Shown here: piece by piece, positions 1 through 8,194 of the stretch | How positions within the stretch are numbered: the first letter of the stretch is position 1 | Layout: each line of letters starts with the position of its first letter | Assembly (NCBI GenBank): GCA_016716135.1 | Contig: JADJWX010000028.1 | Coordinates: 62,001-126,000 of the forward strand | Direction: 5' to 3' | Origin: Lewinellaceae bacterium | GTDB taxonomy: Bacteria; Bacteroidota; Bacteroidia; Chitinophagales; Saprospiraceae | DNA: 64,000 bases | Notes under the pieces: generated by a model | Told to the model about the DNA's origin: nothing | The model's input: only the letters and a program-made list of their open reading frames with translations | The model's database searches: none | Made by a program: the position numbers and the translations under genes

Positions 1-1271
1 GTTGTGCTCCAGGAAGCGCAAAAAATCATGGCCAGCATCAGGCCGGCAAGTCCGGTAGGGATGTATTGCAAGATAAAATTGATGAAGACAAAATCCTTGT
101 CGTTCGGGTCGCCAAGCGGGTTTACTTCCTTGACAATTTCCTGGGCATCAGCCCGTAGGTCTTTCCGTGCCTGGTCGAGTTCCTGAAGTTGTATTCTAGT
201 TTGTTCCGGGATTTCGCTCTTGCCGGCGCGCATATCCGCGGCAAGACCCTCAAGCAGGTTTTGTTTTTGCAAAAACAAGCTGTCGTTGCGGGTTTCGAGC
301 CGTTCGAACGGAATCTCCTGCGCCGTGCCCGCAACTTTGGCCCGGTTTACCTGGTTGAAGTGCAGCGGCGGCGCATTAAACTGGTAAAAAACGTATACCA
401 TCACCCCGACCGACAACACCAGAAACTGCATCGGAATTTTTATAAAACCATTAAATAACAACCCAATCCGGCTCTCACGCAGCGACTTACCGGACAAATA
501 GCGCCCCACCTGGCTCTGGTCGGTCCCGAAGTACGATAAAAACAAAAACGTGGCGCCCAGCACGCCCGACCAGAAATTGTACCGGTCGTTCCAGTCGAAC
601 GACCAGTCAACCGCCTGCGTTTTTCCGGTAGCGCCAGCAATTTGCCAGGCTTCGGTAAGGCCAACACCCTCGGGTAACTGGTTGAGCACCAAAACAAAAG
701 CCAGCACTAAACCGCTGAGCATGATGGTCATTTGCAACTCCTGCGTTCGACTCACCGCCGCACTGCCCCCGGTAGTGGTGTACAACACGACAAAAAGTGC
801 CATAAGGAAGTTGGTCAGCGCCAGGTTCCAGCCAAAAACTGCACAAAGGATGATGCTCGGGGCATAAATGCTAATGGAAGCCGCCACTCCGCGCTGTATC
901 AGGAACAACCCCGCCGTAAGGGTGCGCATGCGCAAATCGAAACGCTCTTCGAGGTACTCGTAGGCCGTCGTTACTTTCAGGCTGTAGTATACCGGCAGGA
1001 TGAAAATGACCAGAAAAATCATCGCAATCGGCATTCCAAAGTAAAACTGCACGAATTGCATCCCGTCGAAATAGCCCTGCCCAGGCGTACTCAAAAAGGT
1101 GATCGCACTGGCCTGAGTAGCCATTACGCTAAGGCCGATCGTCCACCAGGGCAAATCCCGTTTCCCGGCGAGAAAATTATCGCTGGAATAAATATTCCGG
1201 CTTTTCCGGATACCGTAAATGACTACTGCTGCCAGCGCCGTCACCAGCACAATCCAATCGAATAGTTCCAT
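1..1271 (-). CDS. sodium:solute symporter (SSS/SLC5 family), C-terminus beyond the window
   Basis: From the ATG at 1271 the frame stays open leftwards to base 1 (at least 423 residues), so the 3' end lies outside the window. The protein is a run of hydrophobic helices with motifs typical of sodium-coupled SSS transporters: FLAGKRDLPWW near residues 33-43, FLSTPGQGYFDG near 59-70 and SYFGTDQSQVGRYLSGKS near 246-263. Residues of about 305-395 form a charged, probably coiled-coil insertion between two membrane segments; such insertions occur in Bacteroidota members but not in textbook SSS proteins. Substrate cannot be read from sequence. The start codon lies one base after the stop of the upstream gene, so the two are probably co-transcribed and translationally coupled. 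Family assignment is firm, specificity unknown. Confidence 0.88.
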   Translation of the reverse strand, partial: MELFDWIVLVTALAAVVIYGIRKSRNIYSSDNFLAGKRDLPWWTIGLSVMATQASAITFLSTPGQGYFDGMQFVQFYFGMPIAMIFLVIFILPVYYSLKVTTAYEYLEERFDLRMRTLTAGLFLIQRGVAASISIYAPSIILCAVFGWNLALTNFLMALFVVLYTTTGGSAAVSRTQELQMTIMLSGLVLAFVLVLNQLPEGVGLTEAWQIAGATGKTQAVDWSFDWNDRYNFWSGVLGATFLFLSYFGTDQSQVGRYLSGKSLRESRIGLLFNGFIKIPMQFLVLSVGVMVYVFYQFNAPPLHFNQVNRAKVAGTAQEIPFERLETRNDSLFLQKQNLLEGLAADMRAGKSEIPEQTRIQLQELDQARKDLRADAQEIVKEVNPLGDPNDKDFVFINFILQYIPTGLAGLMLAMIFCASWST

Positions 1272-1272
1272 T

Positions 1273-1854
1273 TCAGTTGACAGATAAATATATGATCAGC
1301 CCCAGCGCTCCAATAAAAAACAACCAGGCCCAAATGCCGAGACTGTTGTCCCGCCAAATATTGAATAGTTTTTCCATCACATTCCGCCAGTCCAGATCCT
1401 GCCCGCCGGCACCCTTCGACACCCGCTCGTGGATCAGGCAAAAGTACCGGCGCTGCCCTTTCCGCCCCTGATCGCCGTGTTTGGTGAGCACGATAAACTC
1501 GGCGTTCATAAACCGCAGGTCGAACAGCTCGCTTCGGCCGGCTATTTCGATAATCAACGAATTTTCCTCGCCCAGTTTGCGCCAGGTCCCTTTCATGAGG
1601 TTGCCGTCGAGCGAGAGCAGATACTCCCCGCCGGTGCCGAAAATATGCAGGATGGCTTCGTGAAAACCCTCGTCATCCCGGACTTCTTTCCAGCGTTTGT
1701 TCAGCCAGAAATGCTCCTCGCGCAAGTCTTCACCGTAGGGAATTACTTTGGGCAAAATAAAATCCAGGTGTTGGTCCATCGTGCCCAGATCGCGCGGGAG
1801 CTCCGGGCTGAACGCCCGGGAAATGTCGTTGAAAAGCCGGAATTCGAGTGCCAT
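1273..1854 (-). CDS. conserved hypothetical protein with C-terminal membrane anchor
   Basis: This 193-residue protein matches no family I recognise. I start it at the ATG at 1854 (MALEFRLFNDIS); an upstream in-frame ATG at 1923 would add a very basic 23-residue leader that looks like non-coding sequence. The body is soluble, with charged and aromatic residues, and the last 25 residues form one hydrophobic helix (IWAWLFFIGALGLIIYL), so it is probably a tail-anchored inner-membrane protein. It ends one base before the start of the symporter gene, which suggests a two-gene operon and possibly an accessory role for the transporter; that link is inference from position only. Confidence 0.7.
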   Translation of the reverse strand: MALEFRLFNDISRAFSPELPRDLGTMDQHLDFILPKVIPYGEDLREEHFWLNKRWKEVRDDEGFHEAILHIFGTGGEYLLSLDGNLMKGTWRKLGEENSLIIEIAGRSELFDLRFMNAEFIVLTKHGDQGRKGQRRYFCLIHERVSKGAGGQDLDWRNVMEKLFNIWRDNSLGIWAWLFFIGALGLIIYLSVN

Positions 1855-1971
1855 AGGCGGTTTCCTTGTGCGCATTTTGCGCCGTTGCGGTAAAAATCGG
1901 GAAAACCGCCGCATTTTGGGCATGAAATTGACGGGCAGTGCAATTCCTGTGTATTTTGACGTTTTCTATCT

Positions 1972-2775
1972 ATGAAAAACACCCTCCTAAACAACGGTCG
2001 CAGCATCGCCTATTTCCACTACGGGCTGCAAAACCCCGGCCCACCCGCCGTCCTCCTCCACGGTCTTTGCGAAGACGCTTCCGTTTGGGAGCCGCTATTG
2101 CCGGTTTTCAAAAACCAACCCGTGCTGCGCATCGACCTTCCGGGCTTCGGCGGGTCGGAACTGCCGCTGGCGCCGGGCATGGAAGGGTATGCCGACGCGG
2201 TTTGTGCCGTCATCAATGAACTGGGCATCGCCTGCTGCATCCTCTACGGCCACTCCATGGGCGGCTACACCACCCTGGCTTTTGCCCACCAATACCCGGA
2301 ACGCCTGGCCGGCTTTTCATTGATCCATTCGCATCCGTTTACCGACGGTCCCGAACAGGCGGAAAACCGCCGGCGCGGCATAGCCCTGCTGCAATCGGGG
2401 AAACTGGAGGCATACGTGACGCAATTGTTTGCCGGACTTTTTGCGCCTGATTTTGCCCAAAAACAACCCGAAGTACTCCGGGCCCGCGTGGAAAAAGCCA
2501 AACAAGGCAGTGCCGAAGGCGTCATCGCCGCGCTGCAGGGTATGCTCGAACGGAAAAATCACGAAATCACGCTCGAAAAGGCTGCCTGTCCCGTACAATT
2601 TATTCTGGGCGAGTTGGACCCCATCGTGCCTCCAAACCGGGGCTTGCAAGCCGCCGCATTGCCGCAAACTGCCGATATTCGCCTGCTGAACGGCGTGGCC
2701 CACATGGGCATGTTCGAGGCAACTGAAAAAACCGGGCAGGCGATGCTGGAATTTTGGGAATTTTGTAAAAAATAA
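1972..2775 (+). CDS. alpha/beta hydrolase
   Basis: A 267-residue alpha/beta-hydrolase-fold protein, a normal length for the family. The oxyanion-hole region is LLHGLCEDASVW (residues 28-39), the nucleophile elbow is GHSMGG with Ser95, the acid is Asp216 in GELDPIVPP, and the general base is His244 in GVAHMGMFE, so the catalytic triad is complete. There is no signal peptide, so it is probably cytoplasmic. The substrate is not predictable; an esterase or C-C hydrolase acting on a small molecule is likely. It is divergent from the preceding minus-strand operon and separated from the next gene by a palindromic repeat. Confidence 0.88.
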   Translation: MKNTLLNNGRSIAYFHYGLQNPGPPAVLLHGLCEDASVWEPLLPVFKNQPVLRIDLPGFGGSELPLAPGMEGYADAVCAVINELGIACCILYGHSMGGYTTLAFAHQYPERLAGFSLIHSHPFTDGPEQAENRRRGIALLQSGKLEAYVTQLFAGLFAPDFAQKQPEVLRARVEKAKQGSAEGVIAALQGMLERKNHEITLEKAACPVQFILGELDPIVPPNRGLQAAALPQTADIRLLNGVAHMGMFEATEKTGQAMLEFWEFCKK

Positions 2776-2782
2776 ATCATGC

Positions 2783-2866
2783 TCTGTGCCCCCTCCGTCC
2801 CTCTGTGCCCCTCTGTGTCACTTTAGTTTCACGGAGGGGCACAGAGGGACGGAGGGGCACAGAGGG
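2783..2866. repeat. imperfect inverted repeat of the 'cacggag' type
   Basis: Two arms of about 35 bases (2783-2817 and 2831-2866) are reverse complements of each other apart from one extra C and one mismatch, around a short AT-rich centre. Each arm is itself two near-copies of a G/A-rich 17-mer unit. The same word class (CACGGAG/CTCCGTG) recurs in palindromes at 8032-8096, 17321-17383 and 31411-31436. The element lies just 3' of the hydrolase gene and could fold in its mRNA. Confidence 0.7.
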
Positions 2867-2916
2867 GGCTAAACCCTTTGTCCGTTTCGTTGTTCAGGCA
2901 ACACAATTAAGTTCCT

Positions 2917-4215
2917 ATGACCAGTACCATTATTCGCCGCGTCATTGTTTTGGGCGCCATCTCCATACTGAGCCTGCTCACGGTGCAGACCTACTGGGTG
3001 CTGCGCTCCTGGAATTTGCAGGAGCAGGAGTTCGACCGCAAAGTGCGGCAGGCACTGCTGGATACCGCCCGCGACCTGGCGCGGGTGGGTTTGTTTGTGT
3101 TGAAAGACGCCAACCTGATCGAGCAGATCTCGTCCAACTACTACGTCATCAACATCAACAATCAGTTCGACGCGGCTACGCTGGAATTTTACCTGCAAAA
3201 GGCCTTTGAAAACCAGGGCATGCGCGAAGATTTCCAGTACGGTATTTTCGACTGCTCGAGCAACCAGATGGTCAGCGGGCGCATGATCAAATACACCAAA
3301 CCCTCTTCGACAGGTTCGCAGGGCGTTTCGCTGGATGCACCGCTGCCCACGCACTACGACAGCGATTTTATCTATTATTTCGGCGTGCGTTTCCCCAACA
3401 AAAGCGCCAATTTGCTGAGCAACATGTGGCTGGTCGTGGTGTTCACCGTGCTCATGTTGATCACGGTAGCCTTTTTTATCTACGCCATGTTCGTGATTTT
3501 GCGGCAAAAACAACTCTCCGAGTTGCAGCGCGATTTTATCAACAACATGACCCACGAGTTCAAAACACCAATCTCGACCATCAACATTTCAACCGATGTT
3601 TTTTTGCAAAACGACCTCATCAAATCGGACAACCGCCTAAACCGCTACTCGGGCATCATCAAGGAACAGATCATGCGGCTCAATACTCAGGTGGAAAAGG
3701 TGCTCCAACTGGCCAAAATCGAGCGCGATACGATCGAACTTAATTTTGAAGACATTGACCTGGCCGAATTGCTGCGGAGCATTTCACCGTCAATGGAACT
3801 CAAAATTGGTGAGCGAAACGGCACCCTGCACCTCGACCTCGATGCTGCCAATACCCACATCCGCGCCGACCGGCTTCACCTCACCAACATCCTGCACAAC
3901 CTCGTCGACAACGGCGTAAAATATTCCAAAGGCGCGCCGGAAATTACCATAGGGTTGAAAAACGAGGAGAAATACCTACTGCTCAGTGTGCAGGACAACG
4001 GGATCGGCATCGCCAAAGAGCACCAAAAACACGTGTTCAACAAATTCTACCGCGTACCCACCGGTAATGTGCACAATGTGAAAGGTTTCGGCCTTGGACT
4101 TTTTTATGTAAAAACCATCTGCAAGTTGCACAACTGGAAACTCAGCCTCCAAAGCGAACCAAATAAAGGCACCACCGTTCAAATCCAGATGGCCAGCCAA
4201 GCAAAACCTGCATGA
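2917..4215 (+). CDS. membrane sensor histidine kinase (orphan)
   Basis: This 432-residue kinase has an N-terminal membrane helix (residues 8-28), a periplasmic sensor region of about 140 residues, a second helix (170-196), then a HisKA domain with the phospho-acceptor His213 in NNMTHEFKTP, followed by an HATPase domain with N-box HNLVDNGVKYS, G1 DNGIGI and G2 GFGLGL. There is no HAMP domain and no receiver. No response regulator gene is adjacent, so it is an orphan by position. Its stop overlaps the start of aroB by four bases (ATGA at 4212), implying co-expression with a shikimate-pathway enzyme, which is an odd pairing. The signal sensed is unknown. Confidence 0.9.
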   Translation: MTSTIIRRVIVLGAISILSLLTVQTYWVLRSWNLQEQEFDRKVRQALLDTARDLARVGLFVLKDANLIEQISSNYYVININNQFDAATLEFYLQKAFENQGMREDFQYGIFDCSSNQMVSGRMIKYTKPSSTGSQGVSLDAPLPTHYDSDFIYYFGVRFPNKSANLLSNMWLVVVFTVLMLITVAFFIYAMFVILRQKQLSELQRDFINNMTHEFKTPISTINISTDVFLQNDLIKSDNRLNRYSGIIKEQIMRLNTQVEKVLQLAKIERDTIELNFEDIDLAELLRSISPSMELKIGERNGTLHLDLDAANTHIRADRLHLTNILHNLVDNGVKYSKGAPEITIGLKNEEKYLLLSVQDNGIGIAKEHQKHVFNKFYRVPTGNVHNVKGFGLGLFYVKTICKLHNWKLSLQSEPNKGTTVQIQMASQAKPA

Positions 4216-5261
4216 CCCAACGCATCCCTTTTTCCGGGCATCCGATTTTCCTTGGCCCGCTGGCGGAAAGCTTGCCCGGCTGGCTGGATGAACAGGGCTA
4301 TTCCAGCGTTTTTTTAATTGCCGATAAAAACACCAACCGCCTTTGCCGGCCGGCGCTCCCGGTCCAATCTGCCGAAGCATTTGTTGTCGGAGAAACAGCA
4401 CATGCCGGAATTCCAATGGAAACCCTGAAAACCTTGCCTTCCTGTGAAGCCATCTGGCAGGCCATGTTCGAAGCCCGGCTTGATCGTAAAGCCCTGGTTG
4501 TCAATCTGGGCGGGGGTGTGGTGGGCGATATGGGCGGCTTTTGCGCAGCCACCTACAAGCGCGGCGTCGATTTTATCCAAATCCCCACCACACTGCTGGC
4601 CATGACCGATGCGGCCATCGGCGGCAAACTGGGGGTGGATTTCCAAGGCGCAAAAAATGCCGTGGGCGTTTTCCAGTACCCAGCCGCCGTATTCATCGAC
4701 CCTGTTTTTTTGAAAACCCTGCCTGCGCGGGAGTTGCGCAGCGGTTTTGCCGAAGTAATCAAACACGCCCTGATCGGCGACCGGGCACTTTGGAAAAAAA
4801 TTCAATCGATGCCTGCAGGCAGCCTCGCGGCCACCAACTGGGGCGGGCTGTTGGCCGATTCCATTGCCGTCAAAACAAAAATTGTTGCAGAAGATCCCCG
4901 GGAAGCGGGTATCCGGGCCCTGCTCAATTTTGGCCACACCATCGGCCATGCGTTGGAGAGTTATTTTTTAAAAACGGCCGAACCGCTCACCCACGGCGAA
5001 GCCGTAGCCATCGGAATGCTTTGTGAATGTCCGGATGCTGCCGAACTTGCCGAAACCATCCTGCATTTTTTCCCGCATCGCCACATCCCCGAAACCGCTT
5101 TCCCGGATTTATGGAAACTGATGGAACAGGATAAAAAAAACGCATCCGGCACAGTGCGAATGGCTGTGCCGGATGCGGAACCGTTTTCAATGCGGTGGGT
5201 AGCCTTGAACCCTGCAGAGGCATTCGGGCGGTTGCAGCGGTATAATTTGCTCAGTAAATAG
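4212..5261 (+). CDS. aroB: 3-dehydroquinate synthase
   Basis: This 349-residue enzyme converts DAHP to 3-dehydroquinate, the second step of the shikimate pathway, in the cytoplasm using NAD and a divalent metal. Diagnostic motifs are the NAD-binding NLGGGVVGDMGGF near residues 97-109, the substrate-binding YKRGVDFIQIPTTLLA, the AAIGGKLGVD loop, GFAEVIKHALI, and the metal-binding FGHTIGHALES. Length is normal for AroB. It overlaps the upstream histidine kinase by four bases and its 3' end overlaps the convergent DUF5777 gene by 11 bases. No other aro gene is nearby. Confidence 0.95.
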   Translation: MTQRIPFSGHPIFLGPLAESLPGWLDEQGYSSVFLIADKNTNRLCRPALPVQSAEAFVVGETAHAGIPMETLKTLPSCEAIWQAMFEARLDRKALVVNLGGGVVGDMGGFCAATYKRGVDFIQIPTTLLAMTDAAIGGKLGVDFQGAKNAVGVFQYPAAVFIDPVFLKTLPARELRSGFAEVIKHALIGDRALWKKIQSMPAGSLAATNWGGLLADSIAVKTKIVAEDPREAGIRALLNFGHTIGHALESYFLKTAEPLTHGEAVAIGMLCECPDAAELAETILHFFPHRHIPETAFPDLWKLMEQDKKNASGTVRMAVPDAEPFSMRWVALNPAEAFGRLQRYNLLSK

Positions 5262-6165
5262 ACTTCGGTTTCACAATCGTAAACACCCGCGAAATATTGA
5301 AGCCGAAGCGGATGCCCGACATATTTTTCCCGTCGCTTGTTTTGTAAAACCAGTCCTCCAGCGTTTCGGTAATAAAGCCCTTGTAGGTCATGTCGGAGGA
5401 GTTGGTAAAATGCAGCTGAAATACATGCCCGCCGGTTTCAATATCGAAGCCGATCGATAACACGTTGGTATAAATCGAGTTGATCTGGTCGGGCAGTACG
5501 TAGTAATATTCTGCATTCAGCGTCACCCGCTTCGACAGTTTGATGCGGCCGGCAACGCCCATGGCGAGCACGTCGTTCTTTTCCGACTTGCTTTCCACCA
5601 GGTTGCGGTGGAGCAGCGTGGGCATTAGTTGGAGCGAGAGCCGTTCGTTGAATTTGCGGCCGATCAGCAGCTGGTGGGTGTAGTACAGGCGGGAGGAGAA
5701 TAGGTTTTCCCGGTCCTGTTCCGGGAAGTCCACCGTTTTGATCTGCGCATCAACCAGGTACGACAAGGTGATCGGCATTTTCTTTTTTCCGCTCGATTGC
5801 CGGAGAATCTTGTATTTCAGGAAGCCGTCGTAAATCTTTTCCTTGCTGCTGCGCCCGACCCCAACCATGAGCCGGTCGGTAATGCCGTAGTCGAAGCCGA
5901 AACGGATTGTAGCGCCATCGAGCCCGAAAATATCGTAAAAGCCATTCCGGACTGGCGAGAAGCGGTGCGAAATTTTGAAATCAAGCACACCCGCTGCCGT
6001 ATTTTCAATGGAATGCCCATTAACAACGCGGTTCGTTTTGAAGCTGGCGGTGGCATATTCGGTGACTTCTTCTTCACCCAACAGGGAGAGCAGGTCCTCT
6101 TCATCCTGGGCAAACAGAAAAGGTGCATTTGCCAAAAACAAGGCAAGGAGTAACAATTTTTTCAT
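5251..6165 (-). CDS. DUF5777-family outer-membrane beta-barrel protein
   Basis: A 304-residue exported protein with a clear signal peptide (MKKLLLLALF, cleavage after FLFAQ near residue 20). The mature part alternates polar and hydrophobic residues in short strands, as expected for an outer-membrane barrel, and includes the segment FDYGITDRLMVGVGRSS typical of the DUF5777 family. Function is unknown. It is the last gene of a minus-strand group that begins with a cytochrome c-like lipoprotein at 7675 and includes the OB-fold protein and YceI, suggesting a joint envelope role. Its 3' end overlaps aroB by 11 bases on the opposite strand. Confidence 0.8.
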   Translation of the reverse strand: MKKLLLLALFLANAPFLFAQDEEDLLSLLGEEEVTEYATASFKTNRVVNGHSIENTAAGVLDFKISHRFSPVRNGFYDIFGLDGATIRFGFDYGITDRLMVGVGRSSKEKIYDGFLKYKILRQSSGKKKMPITLSYLVDAQIKTVDFPEQDRENLFSSRLYYTHQLLIGRKFNERLSLQLMPTLLHRNLVESKSEKNDVLAMGVAGRIKLSKRVTLNAEYYYVLPDQINSIYTNVLSIGFDIETGGHVFQLHFTNSSDMTYKGFITETLEDWFYKTSDGKNMSGIRFGFNISRVFTIVKPKSIY

Positions 6166-6203
6166 AACGGGTGCGTACTGGCTTGAATATTAATATACGA
6201 GTG

Positions 6204-6758
6204 CTATTTGCCCATTGGTTTTAAGCTTGCGTCAATGGTCACCGCAATTTCTTTGGCTATGTTGTCCCGGACCACACCCGGGATGTCAATTTTATAGTCA
6301 GCCGGTTTTACCACAAAATCAGCCTTCACTTTTACTGCACCGCCGCCAACCGTTAGCGTACCCGGCACAGTGATCTCCTGCTCGACGCCGTGAATGGTCA
6401 TGGCCCCTTTAGCTGTCACTTTATAGGTGCCGTCTTTGGCAAAATTGACATCCTGCAGGTTGGTAATCGAGCCTTTGAAGGTTGCATTGGGATACTTGGT
6501 CGATTCCATGTAGTTTTCGTTAAAATGCTCCTGCATCAGGGCTTTTTCAAAAAGAAAATTTTTGATGAGCACCTTCCAGTCCATGCGGCCGGTTTGGGTG
6601 TCAAGCACCGACGTTCCGCTTTTATTCACCGCTTCAATTTTTTCAACCGGGGTATCCGAGTTGAATTGTACCCGCGCGTCGCGGGTAAAGTATTTTTGCG
6701 CCTGTGCCGAAAAGCCAAGCGCCAGTAATACACCGAGAATCACAATCCGATTTTTCAT
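6204..6758 (-). CDS. YceI-family periplasmic protein
   Basis: This 184-residue protein has a signal peptide (MKNRIVILGVLLALGFSAQA) followed by a YceI lipocalin-like barrel. Typical features are the N-terminal DARVQFNSDTPVEKIEA, WKVLIKNFLFEKALMQEHF, MESTKYPNATFKG and the central GAMTIHGVEQEITVPGTLT. YceI proteins bind isoprenoid or similar lipophilic ligands in the periplasm; here the ligand is unknown. It sits 38 bases upstream of the DUF5777 gene and downstream of the OB-fold protein on the same strand, an arrangement consistent with a single envelope operon. Confidence 0.9.
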   Translation of the reverse strand: MKNRIVILGVLLALGFSAQAQKYFTRDARVQFNSDTPVEKIEAVNKSGTSVLDTQTGRMDWKVLIKNFLFEKALMQEHFNENYMESTKYPNATFKGSITNLQDVNFAKDGTYKVTAKGAMTIHGVEQEITVPGTLTVGGGAVKVKADFVVKPADYKIDIPGVVRDNIAKEIAVTIDASLKPMGK

Positions 6759-6833
6759 ACTGCGTAGTGCGTTTTTTGTTGGTAAAGAATTATAGATAAA
6801 TGCCAGGAAGGCCGGCAGGTTATCAAAAACAAC

Positions 6834-7247
6834 CTACTGCACAACGACACAACGGGCTAATTGCACATCGAGGTTAATGCCGGCACATTCGCCTTTGAGC
6901 GTCAGTTTTTCGCCCGGGGTAAAAGTCGTTTTGGCGTGTTTGGTGTTCGGGTCGAATTCACAGGAAACGCCAAAATCGCTGCCGGTGTCGAGCAGCACTT
7001 TGGGGGTGCCGTCTTCGAGCGCGGAGGCTTCAAGCACCGTGCCGCTGACCGCCACAATTTTGCCCACGTATTTTGCCGAGGCGGCGGCTTCATCCGCTTC
7101 AAACTCCTGGTATAGTTGTGCCGCTTCGATGGTCACTTCTGATTTTTCAGAGGCCATGCTGGGCACTTTTTTATTGAACATGTAATAACCGATACCCGCG
7201 CCAATGACGCCGGCCACTGCGAGGAAGAGCACGATTTTTTTCAACAT
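6834..7247 (-). CDS. exported OB-fold (tRNA_anti-like) protein
   Basis: This 137-residue protein starts with a hydrophobic N-terminal helix (LKKIVLFLAVAGVIGAGIGYYMF) that acts as a signal anchor, followed by a single OB-fold domain: KYVGKIVAVSGTVLEAS, then a strand-rich region ending in GEKLTLKGECAGINLDVQL. This matches the tRNA_anti-like family, which despite its name is found in exported proteins of Bacteroidota and has no known function. It lies between the cytochrome-like lipoprotein gene and yceI on the same strand. Confidence 0.78.
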   Translation of the reverse strand: MLKKIVLFLAVAGVIGAGIGYYMFNKKVPSMASEKSEVTIEAAQLYQEFEADEAAASAKYVGKIVAVSGTVLEASALEDGTPKVLLDTGSDFGVSCEFDPNTKHAKTTFTPGEKLTLKGECAGINLDVQLARCVVVQ

Positions 7248-7285
7248 AATTTGGGTGATTAGGTAGGTGAACAGAAGCGCCGGGG

Positions 7286-7675
7286 CTAGTTGTCCGGTGC
7301 GCCGGCATTTACCCAGGCTTCAATTTTCAGCCGGTTGCACAGGCTCATCAAGCCCGTTTCGGGCATGGGCGCGGCCTGGTTGTTGATCCGGTCGAGTAGT
7401 TTTCCGTTTAAAGCCACCGCTTTGAACTGAGCGTGGGTTTCATACGGGATTCCAGAGTAGGTTGCTGCTGTCGAAATATGGCATTTGTCGCAATGCTCAG
7501 CCATGATCGCCCTGATTTCCACACTGAACCGCATATTTGTCGTATCACAATTGGTGTTGGTATCGGGGCCGTACAAATCCTCTTCATTATCCCAGTAACA
7601 GCCACTTGGCAACCACAAAAAAGCAAAGAAACTGACGAGTATACCCAGAACGACGAGTGTTTTTTTCATATACAT
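7286..7675 (-). CDS. cytochrome c-like haem lipoprotein
   Basis: About 129 residues, with a lipoprotein signal (hydrophobic stretch ending LPSGC, lipidated Cys near residue 27) and one haem-attachment motif CDKCH in the mature part. A Met-Pro near the C-terminal third (AAPMPETG) could give the distal haem ligand, and the C-terminal helix KIEAWVNAGAPDN resembles the end of many small c-type cytochromes (planctomycete-type cytochrome C family). Either of two near starts (MYMKK or MKK) is possible. It heads the minus-strand envelope operon, so a redox step linked to YceI and the barrel protein is plausible but unproven. Confidence 0.8.
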   Translation of the reverse strand: MYMKKTLVVLGILVSFFAFLWLPSGCYWDNEEDLYGPDTNTNCDTTNMRFSVEIRAIMAEHCDKCHISTAATYSGIPYETHAQFKAVALNGKLLDRINNQAAPMPETGLMSLCNRLKIEAWVNAGAPDN

Positions 7676-7716
7676 TGACAGGCGGTAAAACGGTTACGGT
7701 TAATTTATAAAAAACG

Positions 7717-7724
7717 CAAAGATA
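7717..7724 (-). promoter_or_regulatory. candidate -7 promoter box (TATCTTTG) for the cytochrome/YceI operon
   Basis: On the minus strand the octamer TATCTTTG fits the Bacteroidota -7 consensus TAnnTTTG and lies about 41 bases before the start codon at 7675. No matching -33 TTG was found at the usual spacing, so this is a partial match. Confidence 0.4.
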
Positions 7725-7895
7725 GAATCTGACCGACTTTTTACTTTGCCAGACTCGCAATTTGCTGCTTTTGTCCGTATTTCGGCTTTTAATACGGAAT
7801 GCAGGGCTGCTGCAATTTGTTTGCCAACAAAACAATAAACTATTTTGTTGGTATGCCAAAAAATGGTGCTGTACCCGTAAAATTTCCCGCTGAGC

Positions 7896-8021
7896 ATGGA
7901 AAAACAAAACTGGAAAATGTGGATTCGCCGCTTTGGCGTGGCCGGCTTTTTATTTTTTCTGATAAAGGGCCTGGTCTGGTTGGCTGTGTTCTGGGGAGTC
8001 TGGGAGGCCGGTTGCAACTAA
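7896..8021 (+). CDS. small single-helix membrane protein (41 residues)
   Basis: An ATG at 7896 opens a 41-codon frame ending at TAA 8019-8021. The product begins with a basic, aromatic segment (EKQNWKMWIRRFG) and then one long hydrophobic helix (VAGFLFFLIKGLVWLAVFWG). This pattern, including GFLFFLIKGLVWL, resembles small membrane proteins that are common in Bacteroidota genomes and are often mis-annotated. It stands alone between the cytochrome operon and a large palindrome. Function unknown; I judge it real from its composition and protein-like pattern, not from a homology search. Confidence 0.55.
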   Translation: MEKQNWKMWIRRFGVAGFLFFLIKGLVWLAVFWGVWEAGCN

Positions 8022-8031
8022 TTTTTCTTTT

Positions 8032-8096
8032 TTCACCACGGAGACACGGAGGCCACGGAGTTTAATGCGCCGTGGCCTCCGTGTCTCCGTGGTGAA
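8032..8096. repeat. perfect 27-bp palindrome (REP-like), possible terminator
   Basis: Arms 8032-8058 and 8070-8096 are exact reverse complements around an 11-base loop, flanked by a T run on the left and an A run on the right, so the hairpin could work as a terminator in either direction. It belongs to the same sequence class (CACGGAG ... CTCCGTG) as the elements at 2783, 17321 and 31411. Confidence 0.8.
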
Positions 8097-8194
8097 AAAT
8101 ACTACCCGCTGGCGGGCAGCGCCCAAAAAACATTTCAAACAAATTTTTTTAAAAGTTTGTTTTTCCCGAAATTTGCCGACTTATTTCCACGCGA

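Noticed and set aside
7799..8065. 88-residue frame on the plus strand overlapping the palindrome
   Set aside because: It runs through the 27-bp palindrome and overlaps the better-supported 41-residue membrane protein in another frame.
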